Shown piece after piece: positions 19,918 to 29,111 of a DNA stretch of 64,000 nt. Made by a program: the position numbers and the translations under genes. Below the pieces are notes generated by a model. The model saw only the letters and a program-made list of their open reading frames with translations. It made no database searches and had not been told where the DNA came from. How positions within the stretch are numbered: the stretch's first letter is position 1; each line of letters opens with the position of its first letter. The DNA is from Syntrophobacterales bacterium (GTDB lineage Bacteria; Desulfobacterota; Syntrophia; Syntrophales; UBA5619): the NCBI GenBank assembly GCA_019429105.1, contig JAHYJE010000003.1:61065-125064 (forward strand), written 5' to 3'.

Positions 19918-20619
19918 TCATTCTTCATCTGAAGACCAAGGGGACATAGATTCATATGTCTGCTGGTAATATTCACCCTCGGACGCCAGGAAATCTTCCC
20001 ATTCTTGTTGAAAATAGTTTTCGATACTCTTTTCAACATTGCTTGTTCTTTCGTGTTCATCCAGAGAATCATAGATATAGTATTTTCTTTCTGCATAGAT
20101 GTCAAAAGCCAGATAAAACAGCTCCCTTTCTACGCCGGTCTTAAATTTGATAGTATGATCCATAATCGATTTGACCTGCTTATAGGAAAGCTCATGGGGT
20201 TTAGAAAGAAGCTGAATTATGACATCTGTATTGGAATTAAACTCCAAAATTTCGGCAGTTCCCTCATAATTCAGGTTAAGATGCTCCGCCTCTTCAGTGT
20301 ACTTTTTGAAAAAAAGGATTTTTTGATCGGAGCCCCATTCTTCCAATATCTTTTTCATATTGATTACGCAGGAGAATTCAACATCTATGGTTTGGTTAGA
20401 AATAGAGTTCAGGAGAACGTGATGCCATTCAATCGGCGAATGACCGCACAAATAACAGACATTGGCCGAACGACGAAATATTCTCGTGCAGATTATTTCA
20501 TCTCCCGGTCTCCAAAATTTTTTGAGGTGGGTTTCAAATTTTTGTTTGTCGTTCATTTTCATAAAATCAAAAATCCTTTCCCGCTTTGGCACTAAATATC
20601 GACGCAATTCCTTCGTCAT
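19918..20619 (-). CDS. Unknown protein with CxxC...HH motif between two helicases
   Basis: About 233 residues, not assignable to a named family. C55xxC58-G-H60 followed by WH66H67xxxN71 (CYLCGHSPIEWHHVLLN) suggests a zinc-bound site, possibly an HNH-like nuclease core whose spacing is shorter than normal. The rest is helical and acidic, ending in a very acidic tail. The start at 20619 has AAAGG 8 nt upstream and follows the stop of the upstream helicase by 8 bp, so the genes are coupled; the second helicase begins 65 bp further on. The segment looks AT-richer than its surroundings. Function is likely tied to the helicases. Confidence 0.7.
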   Translation of the reverse strand: MTKELRRYLVPKRERIFDFMKMNDKQKFETHLKKFWRPGDEIICTRIFRRSANVCYLCGHSPIEWHHVLLNSISNQTIDVEFSCVINMKKILEEWGSDQKILFFKKYTEEAEHLNLNYEGTAEILEFNSNTDVIIQLLSKPHELSYKQVKSIMDHTIKFKTGVERELFYLAFDIYAERKYYIYDSLDEHERTSNVEKSIENYFQQEWEDFLASEGEYYQQTYESMSPWSSDEE

Positions 20620-20627
20620 AACAGCCT

Positions 20628-23363
20628 TTATTGTAGATTCTTCAATTTCTGACTGCGCATTTTGTCGATGTAGGAGCATGCCGGGTATCTGTTGCAAGAA
20701 ACAAATAGCCCGTATCGTCCTGATTTGGGAACAAGTTGACCCTCTCCGCAGTCTGGGCACTTGACTCCTTTGGAAATCGTATTTACGGCACACTCCTCAT
20801 TTGTACATTTGACAATGCCGGACGTCTGCATGAGGAAACCCTTTGTGCATACATTGCAGGATTCCATTGGTTTCCCTTGGTGGTATGCCTGAACTTCTTC
20901 CCGGCACTCGAACAATTCACTGACAAACGGCGAATAACCCTTCATAGGGATAGGAATTACAACATGGTTCCGGGCACGGGTCAGAGCAACGTACAGCAGA
21001 CGCCTCTCTTCGGCGTCGGGAAAGTCTTCCCTCTGTGGCAGCGGTAACTGTATAAGCTCATCTTCGGTCATGCGGCTGGGAAAACAGCGCCGATTTACTT
21101 CCTCGGAAACCAGTCCCAGCAGAATGACCGTGTCGGCTTCCAAGCCCTTCGACCCGTGAATGGTTAGCTTTGCCACATTGTGATGATTATCCCGCTCTCC
21201 AATAAATGACTGCACGAGGCTGGAGAAGGCATTTTCGTGCTCAGAGCTGTTTTTTTCACCAAGATAGGAATGGTATCTTGCGAGAACGTAGATATTCTCA
21301 GTAGTTGCAGTAGTCGCCTTTAAGTGTCTCAATACGAAAGCGAAGTCGCGTTCATGATCGAGGTAGTGGATTTCTAACACTTTTTCCACTCGTACATCCT
21401 GTGCGCTAACCGTTTTTCTTAGCTGCTCGGGGTTTTTCATCACAAACCGTGACGCAATGTTGGCAATCCCCTGGTTTGACCGAAACGTCTGGGTGAGAAA
21501 CTGGGTAGTTCCTTCACCAAAAACATCATGAAAGATAGACATTATACGAACATCGGAACCGGCAAAACCATTGATGGACTGCCAGTCGTCTCCGACCCCG
21601 AAGAGCTTGGAAGCAGGACTATGCTTCAAAACTGACTGCAAAAGAGCCACTCGCGAAGATGACATGTCCTGAAATTCGTCAACCAGCAGGAAGCGGTATC
21701 CCGTGTCATATTTCTGCTGTTCAATCATATTTCCAGCATCTATCACCATATCCTCGAAATCCACCTCTTCCCTGGCGCCAAGATACTCCTCGTATCTGCG
21801 GTACAGTTCCTCGGACAAGGGAAGCACATCCAGAAGCCACGAACTTCCTATGCTGGCGCGTTGGTGAATCTCCTCGTCAGAAAGCTGACTCATCTTGCGG
21901 TTCCTGATGTATCCATCGAGCAGGATCACCACCGGATCATCGTTCCGGATATCACCCAAAGCAACTTCTCGGGAATTCTTTTCGAATTTAAAGCCGTTCT
22001 CCTTCAGCCAGTACAGAATCTTGTCATAAATGGTGTGATCCTGGAAATCCGCGCTCCGGGTTTCGAAAAACTTCGTTTTCTTTTTACGATGAATGCCCCG
22101 TCTCCATTCAGTTTTCTCCAGATATTCAGGAAAATCTTTTGGCGCAGCACCGCGGGAATCCAAGGCAAAATGCTCGTGATAGACGCCTATGGTTGGATAG
22201 TAGAAATCGCATTTGTACTGGCCGTGATCGGAGTCTGCCACATCATATTCATAGGAGCGTTCGTACTCATAAGGAATTCCCGTGGCAAAGAGAAAATTGG
22301 CGATTCTTAACTCTTCCCGGGACTTGACCAAGTCTCCCTTTAAAGTCCGCAACGGTTCGCGCTTTTCTTCCTCCATCGCTTGGGTTAAGGTTTCCACGAT
22401 CCCTTGCTGCAATATCTGAAGGAGGCGCCAGGCCAACCAGTGCCGTGTCTCTGCTGAAACGGCATTCATGAGAAACGAATGAATTAGTCGTCTGCGCAGG
22501 ACATCATCTGTGGCAACATCCGAAATACGTGGTTTACGCCCACGTAATTTTCCGATCAAATCCAGTCCGAATCCGTGGAAGGTCTGTGACCGAATCCGGT
22601 CATGTCCTTCAAATTCGCCAAAACGCTGTTGACAACGCTCGTAAAGTTCCTCTTTGGCTTTCTTATTGAAAGCCAGCATTAGAACCTGTTCAGGCCGTAC
22701 CCATCCTTTCGCGAGAAGATAGCCAACCTTGGCCACAATCACCGAGCTTTTACCGCTGCCCGCTGCCGCTACAAGAAGCTGTCGATCATCACATATCACG
22801 CACGCAAGACGCTGTTCCAAAGTGAGCGGAGTTTTTTCAATCCGATCGAAGAAACTGGAGTACTCCGTTAGTTCCTTCTCCACGAAGGCGTCCACATACC
22901 TGGTGCGACTATGTCCTCGTATCTCCAGGGCATCCAAAAGATCACGCAAGGCAATAAACTCCGGGTCGGCACCAATAAAATCTTTCAGTGGCCGAGAACG
23001 ACATATCTTGATTTCCTTTTCCAACTGTTCATTGCATTTGTTCCAAGCCCCATCCAAGACCGCATGAGTCGGATACGCATCGGGAATCAGCGAAAGCACA
23101 GATAATTTTGTCTGCTTAACCACATTTGCCGAATATGCACGCAAATCCGCTTGCAGATGTGAAGTCGGTCCCAGAAAGTAAACAGCTTGCTTCCCGGACG
23201 CCTTCAGATGAACGATATCAAGTCCGAAAATTTGGCGGGAAAGAAAAACCTCCAGTTCAAGAAAAGGTGTTCTGAACCATACTTCGCCAGATGCAGCCAG
23301 ATGGAGATATCCATTTTCAAAAGATGTATGAGTGAACAGGAACCGGAGTAATCTTGACTTCAT
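20628..23363 (-). CDS. Second helicase IV-like helicase with nuclease-like insert and C-terminal zinc finger
   Basis: 911 residues. The N-terminal domain (1-190) resembles that of HelD (LFTHTSFENGYLHLAASGEVW). Then Walker A AAAGSGKS (about 200), Ia LMLAFNKKA, II DEFQD (near 561), III FGVGDDWQSINGFAGSD, and motif VI AEERRLLYVALTRARN. The insert at about 345-391 (ANFLFATGIPYEYERSY, YKCDFYYP, VYHEHF) matches the PD-(D/E)xK-like domain of helicase IV. The C-terminus (828-905) has cysteine pairs of topoisomerase type (CPDCGEGQLV, VSCNRYPAC). GAGGTG precedes the ATG. It is distinct in sequence from the 1,025-residue paralogue, so this is not a recent tandem copy. Confidence 0.87.
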   Translation of the reverse strand: MKSRLLRFLFTHTSFENGYLHLAASGEVWFRTPFLELEVFLSRQIFGLDIVHLKASGKQAVYFLGPTSHLQADLRAYSANVVKQTKLSVLSLIPDAYPTHAVLDGAWNKCNEQLEKEIKICRSRPLKDFIGADPEFIALRDLLDALEIRGHSRTRYVDAFVEKELTEYSSFFDRIEKTPLTLEQRLACVICDDRQLLVAAAGSGKSSVIVAKVGYLLAKGWVRPEQVLMLAFNKKAKEELYERCQQRFGEFEGHDRIRSQTFHGFGLDLIGKLRGRKPRISDVATDDVLRRRLIHSFLMNAVSAETRHWLAWRLLQILQQGIVETLTQAMEEEKREPLRTLKGDLVKSREELRIANFLFATGIPYEYERSYEYDVADSDHGQYKCDFYYPTIGVYHEHFALDSRGAAPKDFPEYLEKTEWRRGIHRKKKTKFFETRSADFQDHTIYDKILYWLKENGFKFEKNSREVALGDIRNDDPVVILLDGYIRNRKMSQLSDEEIHQRASIGSSWLLDVLPLSEELYRRYEEYLGAREEVDFEDMVIDAGNMIEQQKYDTGYRFLLVDEFQDMSSSRVALLQSVLKHSPASKLFGVGDDWQSINGFAGSDVRIMSIFHDVFGEGTTQFLTQTFRSNQGIANIASRFVMKNPEQLRKTVSAQDVRVEKVLEIHYLDHERDFAFVLRHLKATTATTENIYVLARYHSYLGEKNSSEHENAFSSLVQSFIGERDNHHNVAKLTIHGSKGLEADTVILLGLVSEEVNRRCFPSRMTEDELIQLPLPQREDFPDAEERRLLYVALTRARNHVVIPIPMKGYSPFVSELFECREEVQAYHQGKPMESCNVCTKGFLMQTSGIVKCTNEECAVNTISKGVKCPDCGEGQLVPKSGRYGLFVSCNRYPACSYIDKMRSQKLKNLQ

Positions 23364-23441
23364 CGCACCTCAATTCGCGCAGTAAAGGGTTTTTCTGTTT
23401 TAGCAGTCAGTGATCTATCCGACTTCTTGCCTCGATGTTGT

Positions 23442-23963
23442 TCATTCCGGGATGAAGGAACCAATTAGCGCCATAAGGAAGAAACCCCCGCCTATTATTA
23501 TCAAAGCAATTTCACCCCAGTATAATTTCGTTCTTTTCGGAAGTTCAGACTGACCTTTTTCCCAATAAGAATTTAAATGGCTTTGAGCACCCGCCAACGG
23601 CCATACAGAAAGAAAATATAGAAGCTCAAATGGGGCGGGTAATTTTAAAAAACCCGTAAATAAAACGAACGATAAACCATAGAGAAAAGGTTTTTTTATA
23701 AGCTTTGCACCATCCACCGTTGTCCGTAGCAATTCTATATCATGCCTGAACATTCCATCGATTCTAAATAAATTATAGAATGGGATGAATAAACCAAAAG
23801 TACGCCAGCCCGGACGGAAATCTGCATTCGTATAACTTTTTATACTTTCCCATGTTCTGTAAAACCAATAAATATTATAGAATCCGAATGTAACGAGTGA
23901 CAAAATAACAAGATGACTTACAGGTTGAAAATTTGATGATATTTGTTCATTTTCTTGGCTCAT
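23442..23963 (-). CDS. DUF4234-like membrane protein
   Basis: 173 residues with about four hydrophobic segments and the pattern of DUF4234 proteins: SHLVILSLVTFGFYNIYWFYRTW at the start (first helix plus aromatic box), FIPFYNLFRID in the middle, and a final IALIIIGGGFFLMALIG helix. Function is unknown. It lies 78 bp upstream of the zinc-finger helicase on the same strand, in an AT-rich stretch, so co-transcription is possible. The ribosome site (AAAGG) is weak. Confidence 0.65.
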   Translation of the reverse strand: MSQENEQISSNFQPVSHLVILSLVTFGFYNIYWFYRTWESIKSYTNADFRPGWRTFGLFIPFYNLFRIDGMFRHDIELLRTTVDGAKLIKKPFLYGLSFVLFTGFLKLPAPFELLYFLSVWPLAGAQSHLNSYWEKGQSELPKRTKLYWGEIALIIIGGGFFLMALIGSFIPE

Positions 23964-24026
23964 TAATTTTTGCCTTTCTGCTGGTCAATGACAAACATTT
24001 TTAGTGAGTAGCAAGCGTCTATTCCA

Positions 24027-24521
24027 TCACTTTTTACCTAACAATATTGCCGCCTGATCCTCGGCTGCACTCCGATCGACTCCTAAATTATCGAACAAAC
24101 TCCACATGATAATTTCAAGACGAGGAGAAATATTTGAGAAAAGGCTTGCCGAAGCCATCAGTTCGGCTTGTGCCTCCTGCTCGGTACGCTCGTTGTTTCC
24201 CAAGTCCTTGGGCCAGAAGAATGCATGAGCAAGATCATTTCGTACGTTTACCGCTTTTTTAAGGTCAGTAGCAAGATCTTCAGGAAAATGCGAATATTTT
24301 AGAACACGACAACGGAGCTGCCCAAAAGTTAAACGTCCGAGCTTATCATACAATGAGAGTAAGCGGTCTTCATGTGAACAAGAGGTACCTTCCCGTATGT
24401 CGAGTGCGACCGCCATTTCGAGAAGCATTCGTTCTATAGACTGTACCTCCTGAATCGCAAAACCGAACCATGCGTAGGTATCCCACTCCTCCTTTGATGC
24501 CCATTCTGGATTATTAATCAT
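24027..24521 (-). CDS. HEPN-like helical protein with R-x4-H motif
   Basis: 164 residues, predicted all-helical. Residues 94-99 read RNDLAH inside KKAVNVRNDLAHAFF, which fits the R-x(4-6)-H signature of HEPN-fold proteins; many of these are RNases in toxin-antitoxin and defence systems, others are inert. No membrane or signal sequence. Located between the DUF4234-like gene and the protease, on the island strand. The motif also occurs in non-defence housekeeping relatives, so function is uncertain. Confidence 0.55.
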   Translation of the reverse strand: MINNPEWASKEEWDTYAWFGFAIQEVQSIERMLLEMAVALDIREGTSCSHEDRLLSLYDKLGRLTFGQLRCRVLKYSHFPEDLATDLKKAVNVRNDLAHAFFWPKDLGNNERTEQEAQAELMASASLFSNISPRLEIIMWSLFDNLGVDRSAAEDQAAILLGKK

Positions 24522-24592
24522 GATCTACAAGTAGCTCCTGTAACCTGATTTCTCAGAATACTTGATTCCATCACTTGTCATTTTAGATTATG

Positions 24593-25990
24593 CTAGCGCG
24601 GCACAATTACGTTGAATAGGATATCGGCCTTTTCAGGATCGAGACGTCGCAGTTTCTGGACAGCATCCAGGGCGGCCGACCGGTTGCCGGAGAAAAAGTA
24701 AGCGCCCCCGAGGCCGCCCCAGGCATCGGCATTCTCCGGATCAATGCGGATGGATTGACGATAGGCGTCAATGGCATCGTTGTAACGCTCAAGGTGGGCG
24801 TAAGCCCACCCGAGGCCGGCCCAAGCACCGGCATCCTCCGGGTCAATGCGGATGGATTGACGGAAAGCGTCAAGGGCATCGTTGTAACGCTTGAGGAGGC
24901 CGTAAGCATTCCCAATGTCATTCCACTTAACGGCATCATCCGGGTCAATGTGGATGGCTTGACGGAAAGCTTCAAGGGCATCGTTGTAGCGCTCAAGGAT
25001 TTTATAAGCGATCCCGAGGACGTTCCAGGCACCGGCATTCTCCGGATCAATGCGGACAGCCTGACGGGAAGCGTCAATGGCATCGTTGTAGCGCCCAAGA
25101 ATGCCATAAGTGGCCCCAAGGTTGTTCCAGGCATCGGCATTCTCCGGATCGATGAGGACAGCCTGACGGTAGGCGTTAACGGCGTCGCGATGACGCTTGA
25201 TGTGGTAGTAAGCGAGCCCGAGGACGTACCAGGCACCGGCATTTTTTGGCTCGATTTTTGTCCATTTCAGGCACCAATCAAGCAGCTCCTGCCAGTCCAT
25301 CAGCTTTTCAAGAGCGATGGCACGTTTTAGCCATTCTGTCTGACTGCGCCCCTCAGAAACTGTTTTGCGACCCGGCTTGATCTCGCCTATCCACTCCACG
25401 GGCATGGCAAAGTTCAGGTTCTGGCCGCCTTCTACGTAAAGAGTAGTCAAGCCGACAAGCCTACCTTCCCGATCGAACAGCCCCCCTCCACTCGAACCGG
25501 GCGAGATTGCCGCCGTGGTCTGGATGAAAGGCGGGGGACCACCCCGAAGCTGTGAGACGATGCCGTCAGATAGGGAGAGCTCCAGACCCTTCGGCGCTCC
25601 CACGGCGTAAACAGGTACGCCCACCTTGAGATTCGCTGCCTTGCCGAGTTCAGCCAGTTTTCCCTTTATTCCTTTGGCATCAAGTAGGCAGATGTCCTTG
25701 TCTTTATCTTCTGCATATAGAGTGGCGCGGACAAGTTGTTTGCCCCGACCTACCTGGTACGAGGCACCCCCCTCCACAACGTGGCAGTTGGTGGCAATTT
25801 TCCCGGAAGGGAGCATTACCCCGCTCCCCTGACTTTTCACCTCGCCTTCAGAGTCCAGCGTTTTTACCACAACGACTGAATCCTTGACCTTGTCGAAAAC
25901 CTGGTCAGGCGTGAGGGCGTGGCCCGGCAAGGGCAGGATCAATAGAAATAATACTGAACAGAGCAAGCTTATCATTGACAGTACATTCAT
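24593..25990 (-). CDS. Exported trypsin-like (Deg-type) serine protease with C-terminal TPR array
   Basis: 465 residues. The signal peptide (about 1-25, ends GHA) is followed by a chymotrypsin-fold protease with the full triad: His70 (TNCHVV), Asp99 (DKDICLL) and Ser167 (SPGSSGGGLF). No PDZ domain follows; instead about six 34-residue TPRs occupy 230-460 (AGAWYVLGLAYYHIKRHRDAVNAYRQAVLIDPEN type), nearly identical to each other even at DNA level (102-bp units). Probably periplasmic, with TPRs choosing substrate or partner. GGAGAGG precedes the ATG. Transcribed apart from the helicases or at the head of a long unit. Confidence 0.85.
   Translation of the reverse strand: MNVLSMISLLCSVLFLLILPLPGHALTPDQVFDKVKDSVVVVKTLDSEGEVKSQGSGVMLPSGKIATNCHVVEGGASYQVGRGKQLVRATLYAEDKDKDICLLDAKGIKGKLAELGKAANLKVGVPVYAVGAPKGLELSLSDGIVSQLRGGPPPFIQTTAAISPGSSGGGLFDREGRLVGLTTLYVEGGQNLNFAMPVEWIGEIKPGRKTVSEGRSQTEWLKRAIALEKLMDWQELLDWCLKWTKIEPKNAGAWYVLGLAYYHIKRHRDAVNAYRQAVLIDPENADAWNNLGATYGILGRYNDAIDASRQAVRIDPENAGAWNVLGIAYKILERYNDALEAFRQAIHIDPDDAVKWNDIGNAYGLLKRYNDALDAFRQSIRIDPEDAGAWAGLGWAYAHLERYNDAIDAYRQSIRIDPENADAWGGLGGAYFFSGNRSAALDAVQKLRRLDPEKADILFNVIVPR
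24640..25260 (-). repeat. Tandem 102-bp repeats encoding TPRs
   Basis: About six in-frame units with strong nucleotide similarity (recurring phrases such as GGCATCGTTGTAACGCTCAA and CTCCGGATCAATGCGGA), which points to recent expansion or gene conversion within the array. Confidence 0.7.
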
Positions 25991-26194
25991 CGTTATATCC
26001 TCTCCATTATTCCGTTTACCGATCGCGATGTCATTGATTTTTGGATATCGTTAAGCCATTATTGATGTATTCTTCTTATATTATCTTTTAACCCGATCTA
26101 TTTTATTTCTGCGGAACCGTTCCAATCTGTATTCCAATCCTTTCGACTTGCCACTGGTCCAAGCGTTTTCTAATCCCAATTCCCTAACGAGAAG

Positions 26195-26452
26195 CTAACC
26201 GGCGCGCAGCTTTTTCGAGCGTCCGGGGGAGTGTGTGTTTAGGCCAGTTGATTTCTGTGCAACGTTAATAAAGGACATCAGTGCCTCATTAACCGCGGCT
26301 TCTGTAGGGAATACTTTTGCCACATAGGGGTTGAGAAGTATCAGATTTGTTCCTTTTTGGTAAGACTCAAAATACTTACTGCGGATTCCCTGACCCAAAT
26401 CTTCCCTCTTATACTCTGAACGAAGCTCATCGGATTCATTAACCTTATTCAT
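26195..26452 (-). CDS. Small putative antitoxin next to a BrnT-like toxin remnant
   Basis: 85 residues. The phrases SDELRSEYKREDLGQGIRSKY, ESYQKGTNLILLNP and FPTEAAVNEALMSFI recall a widespread small uncharacterised family often located just downstream of brnT-type toxin genes; its charged N-terminus and helical C-terminus suit a DNA-binding antitoxin. The ATG begins 39 bp after the frame-shifted end of the brnT remnant. It appears intact while the toxin is not. The partnership is an inference. Confidence 0.55.
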   Translation of the reverse strand: MNKVNESDELRSEYKREDLGQGIRSKYFESYQKGTNLILLNPYVAKVFPTEAAVNEALMSFINVAQKSTGLNTHSPGRSKKLRAG

Positions 26453-26491
26453 AAATTTTACTTTCGTTACGGTGCCTCAGAGGTGCATTCA

Positions 26492-27082
<591 letters not shown>

Positions 27083-27917
27083 TTAAGCCTTGGCGAGGAG
27101 CCGCTGCCAGTCTTCGTCAACCATGGCCTGGATTTGATCGAGATCATGGTCGGTCAGATGCCGAAAGCGTCCCTGGAGGCGGAAGTATTCGCGGACGAGG
27201 TATTCCCGCGGCTTGTAGTTGATCGTGTAGTTCTTGCCGTCCTCCACCTCGTAGAGGGGGAAGATGTTGGTCTGGACGGCCATGCGGGCTATCTTGACCG
27301 ACATCTCGGAGGGAATGCGCCAGCCCGTTGGGCAGCTCGCGTAGATGTGCAGAAAGCGTGAGCCTTTTATCTCCCTTGCCTTTTGCGCCTTGCGGATCAG
27401 GTCGTCGGGAAAGGCGATGCTCGCCGTCGCGACATAGGGTATCCGGTGGGCGACGAGGGCCTCGACGATGTTTTTTTTGCGCATCTTTTTCCAGTCCTGG
27501 CCGGGGGTGGTGGTGGTCCAGGCCCCGTATGGCGTCGAAGAACTTCTTTGAATGCCGGTATTCATGTAGGCCTCGTTGTCGTAACAGACATAGAGGAAAT
27601 CCTCGTTGCGCTCCACCGCCCCGGAGAGGGCCTGAAACCCGATGTCGAATGTCCCGCCGTCGCCGGCCCAGGCAACGACCTGCGTTTCCGTGTCGCCCAG
27701 CATGTCGAGCGCTGCCCGGACGCCGCTTGCCGTGGAGGCGGCGGTCTCGAAGGCGCAGTGGATGATGGGGGTCTTCAGCGTTGACTGCGGATACGGACCG
27801 GCGATAATCGACCAGCAGCAGGCGGGCAGTACAATCACGGTCTTTTCCCCCATGGCCTTCAGGAAGAAGCGCATCGCAATGGCGGCGCCGCATCCGGGGC
27901 AGCCGACGTGGCCGGAG
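27083..27917 (-). repeat. Right 835-bp direct repeat (porB copy)
   Basis: Partner of 15787-16621, same orientation. The similarity begins exactly at the stop codon and ends within codon 13-14 of porB. Confidence 0.88.
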
Positions 27918-27952
27918 AGCATTAACTCGCGTTCTACTAATTCAGCATCCAT
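27083..27952 (-). CDS. porB: 2-oxoacid:ferredoxin oxidoreductase, beta (TPP-binding) subunit
   Basis: 289 residues, full length. Cys18 and Cys21 (GCPGCG) and later cysteines supply [4Fe-4S] ligands; GDGG at 97-100 and the downstream DNEAYMNTG form the thiamine-diphosphate/Mg site. With PorA it makes the catalytic core that oxidatively decarboxylates a 2-oxoacid (pyruvate or a branched-chain keto acid) with CoA and reduces ferredoxin. It overlaps porA by 11 bp, with GGAGAAGG as ribosome site. Last gene of the por operon. The partial duplicate at 15787 derives from it or from a sister copy. Confidence 0.9.
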   Translation of the reverse strand: MDAELVERELMLSGHVGCPGCGAAIAMRFFLKAMGEKTVIVLPACCWSIIAGPYPQSTLKTPIIHCAFETAASTASGVRAALDMLGDTETQVVAWAGDGGTFDIGFQALSGAVERNEDFLYVCYDNEAYMNTGIQRSSSTPYGAWTTTTPGQDWKKMRKKNIVEALVAHRIPYVATASIAFPDDLIRKAQKAREIKGSRFLHIYASCPTGWRIPSEMSVKIARMAVQTNIFPLYEVEDGKNYTINYKPREYLVREYFRLQGRFRHLTDHDLDQIQAMVDEDWQRLLAKA

Positions 27953-29111
27953 TGCCCTTCTCCTTCAGACCGATCCATACCCCGTTTTCCTCGGGAGTGG
28001 CGGTCGCCTTTGTTTTTCGATAGATATCCTCAATTATGTCCGGGGTAACATCCCTGCCGCCGATGCCGGCGATATACCCGAAAACCAGCGGTTTGGAAGA
28101 GAAGTTGCAGAGTGCGGCCTTCAGTTCCTGGGCGAAAATGCCGCTGGCGCCGAACGAGAAGTTGCGGTCAATGACGGCTGCCTTCTTCACATTTTTCAGC
28201 GCTTCCCGAAGCAGGTCAGTCGGGAAGGGGCGAAACAGACGAATCTTGAGGAGCCCGACCTTCTCCCCCTGCTCCCGCAGCTTTTTCAGGACAAGCCTGG
28301 TGGTGCTGGTGATCGTTGCGGAGGTGACAAACACGATTTCCGCGTCTTCGCAGTTGACCGCCTCGATCGCCCTGTACCGCCTGCCGAAAATCGCGGCAAA
28401 TTCCGCTTCGATCTGCTCCGCCTGCGGCAGGACGTCTTCCATTGCGAGCGCTATGTCGTGGCGCAGTTCCATGTAATCAACCGGGGGAACAAGCCCGGCG
28501 AAGCTGCGCGGATCAGCGGTGGACATCCGGAAGCGGGGCGCGTAGGGCGGCAGAAAACGGTAAGCGTCCGCCTCATCCGGGATGTCAACCGGCTCGTAGG
28601 TATGCGACAGATAAAACGCGTCCAGAACCACCATGACCGGCAGGTTGACCGCCTCGGCTAGCCGGTAGGCGATCAGAGTCGAATCGAGCACCTCCTGACC
28701 GTCTTCGCAGTAGATCTGTATCCAGCCGGTGTCCCGCTGGGAGAGGCTGTCCGTCTGGTCGGCCCAGATATTCCAGCCCGGGGCCAGCGCCCGGTTTACC
28801 TCCGCCATGACGATTGGCAGGCGCGCGCCGGAAGTCCAGTGCAGCAGCTCATGCATGTACGCGAGTCCCTGGGAGGAGGTCGCCGTGAAGGTGCGCACCC
28901 CCATGAGCTGCGCCCCGATCAGGGCGGCGAGGCAGGACTGCTCCCCCTCCATCCGCATGAAGCGTGCCTCCATGAGCCCTTTTTCACAGTAATCCGAGAT
29001 GGTTTCGACGATATGGGTCTGCGGCGTTATCGGATAGGCGGACACCACCTGCACGTGCGCCAACCTGACCGCTTCCGCGACCGCCTGACTGCCCTCGATG
29101 ACCCTTCTCAT
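27942..29111 (-). CDS. porA: 2-oxoacid:ferredoxin oxidoreductase, alpha subunit
   Basis: 389 residues. The N-terminus has the PorA pyrimidine-domain signature (GSQAVAEAVRLAHVQVVSAYPITPQTHIVETI) with GEQSCLAALIGAQLMGVRTFTATSSQG; the C-terminal domain II ends in FGYIAGIGGRDVTPDII. Together with PorB it binds TPP at the subunit interface. The start codon overlaps the stop of the upstream flavoprotein gene (ATGA). Substrate cannot be fixed from sequence: PorA of this stand-alone type occurs in pyruvate and 2-oxoisovalerate enzymes. Confidence 0.9.
   Translation of the reverse strand: MRRVIEGSQAVAEAVRLAHVQVVSAYPITPQTHIVETISDYCEKGLMEARFMRMEGEQSCLAALIGAQLMGVRTFTATSSQGLAYMHELLHWTSGARLPIVMAEVNRALAPGWNIWADQTDSLSQRDTGWIQIYCEDGQEVLDSTLIAYRLAEAVNLPVMVVLDAFYLSHTYEPVDIPDEADAYRFLPPYAPRFRMSTADPRSFAGLVPPVDYMELRHDIALAMEDVLPQAEQIEAEFAAIFGRRYRAIEAVNCEDAEIVFVTSATITSTTRLVLKKLREQGEKVGLLKIRLFRPFPTDLLREALKNVKKAAVIDRNFSFGASGIFAQELKAALCNFSSKPLVFGYIAGIGGRDVTPDIIEDIYRKTKATATPEENGVWIGLKEKGNGC

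Noticed and set aside
24640..25260. Regular repeats that could suggest a CRISPR array
   Set aside because: The units are contiguous 102-bp coding repeats with no unique spacers; they encode TPRs.
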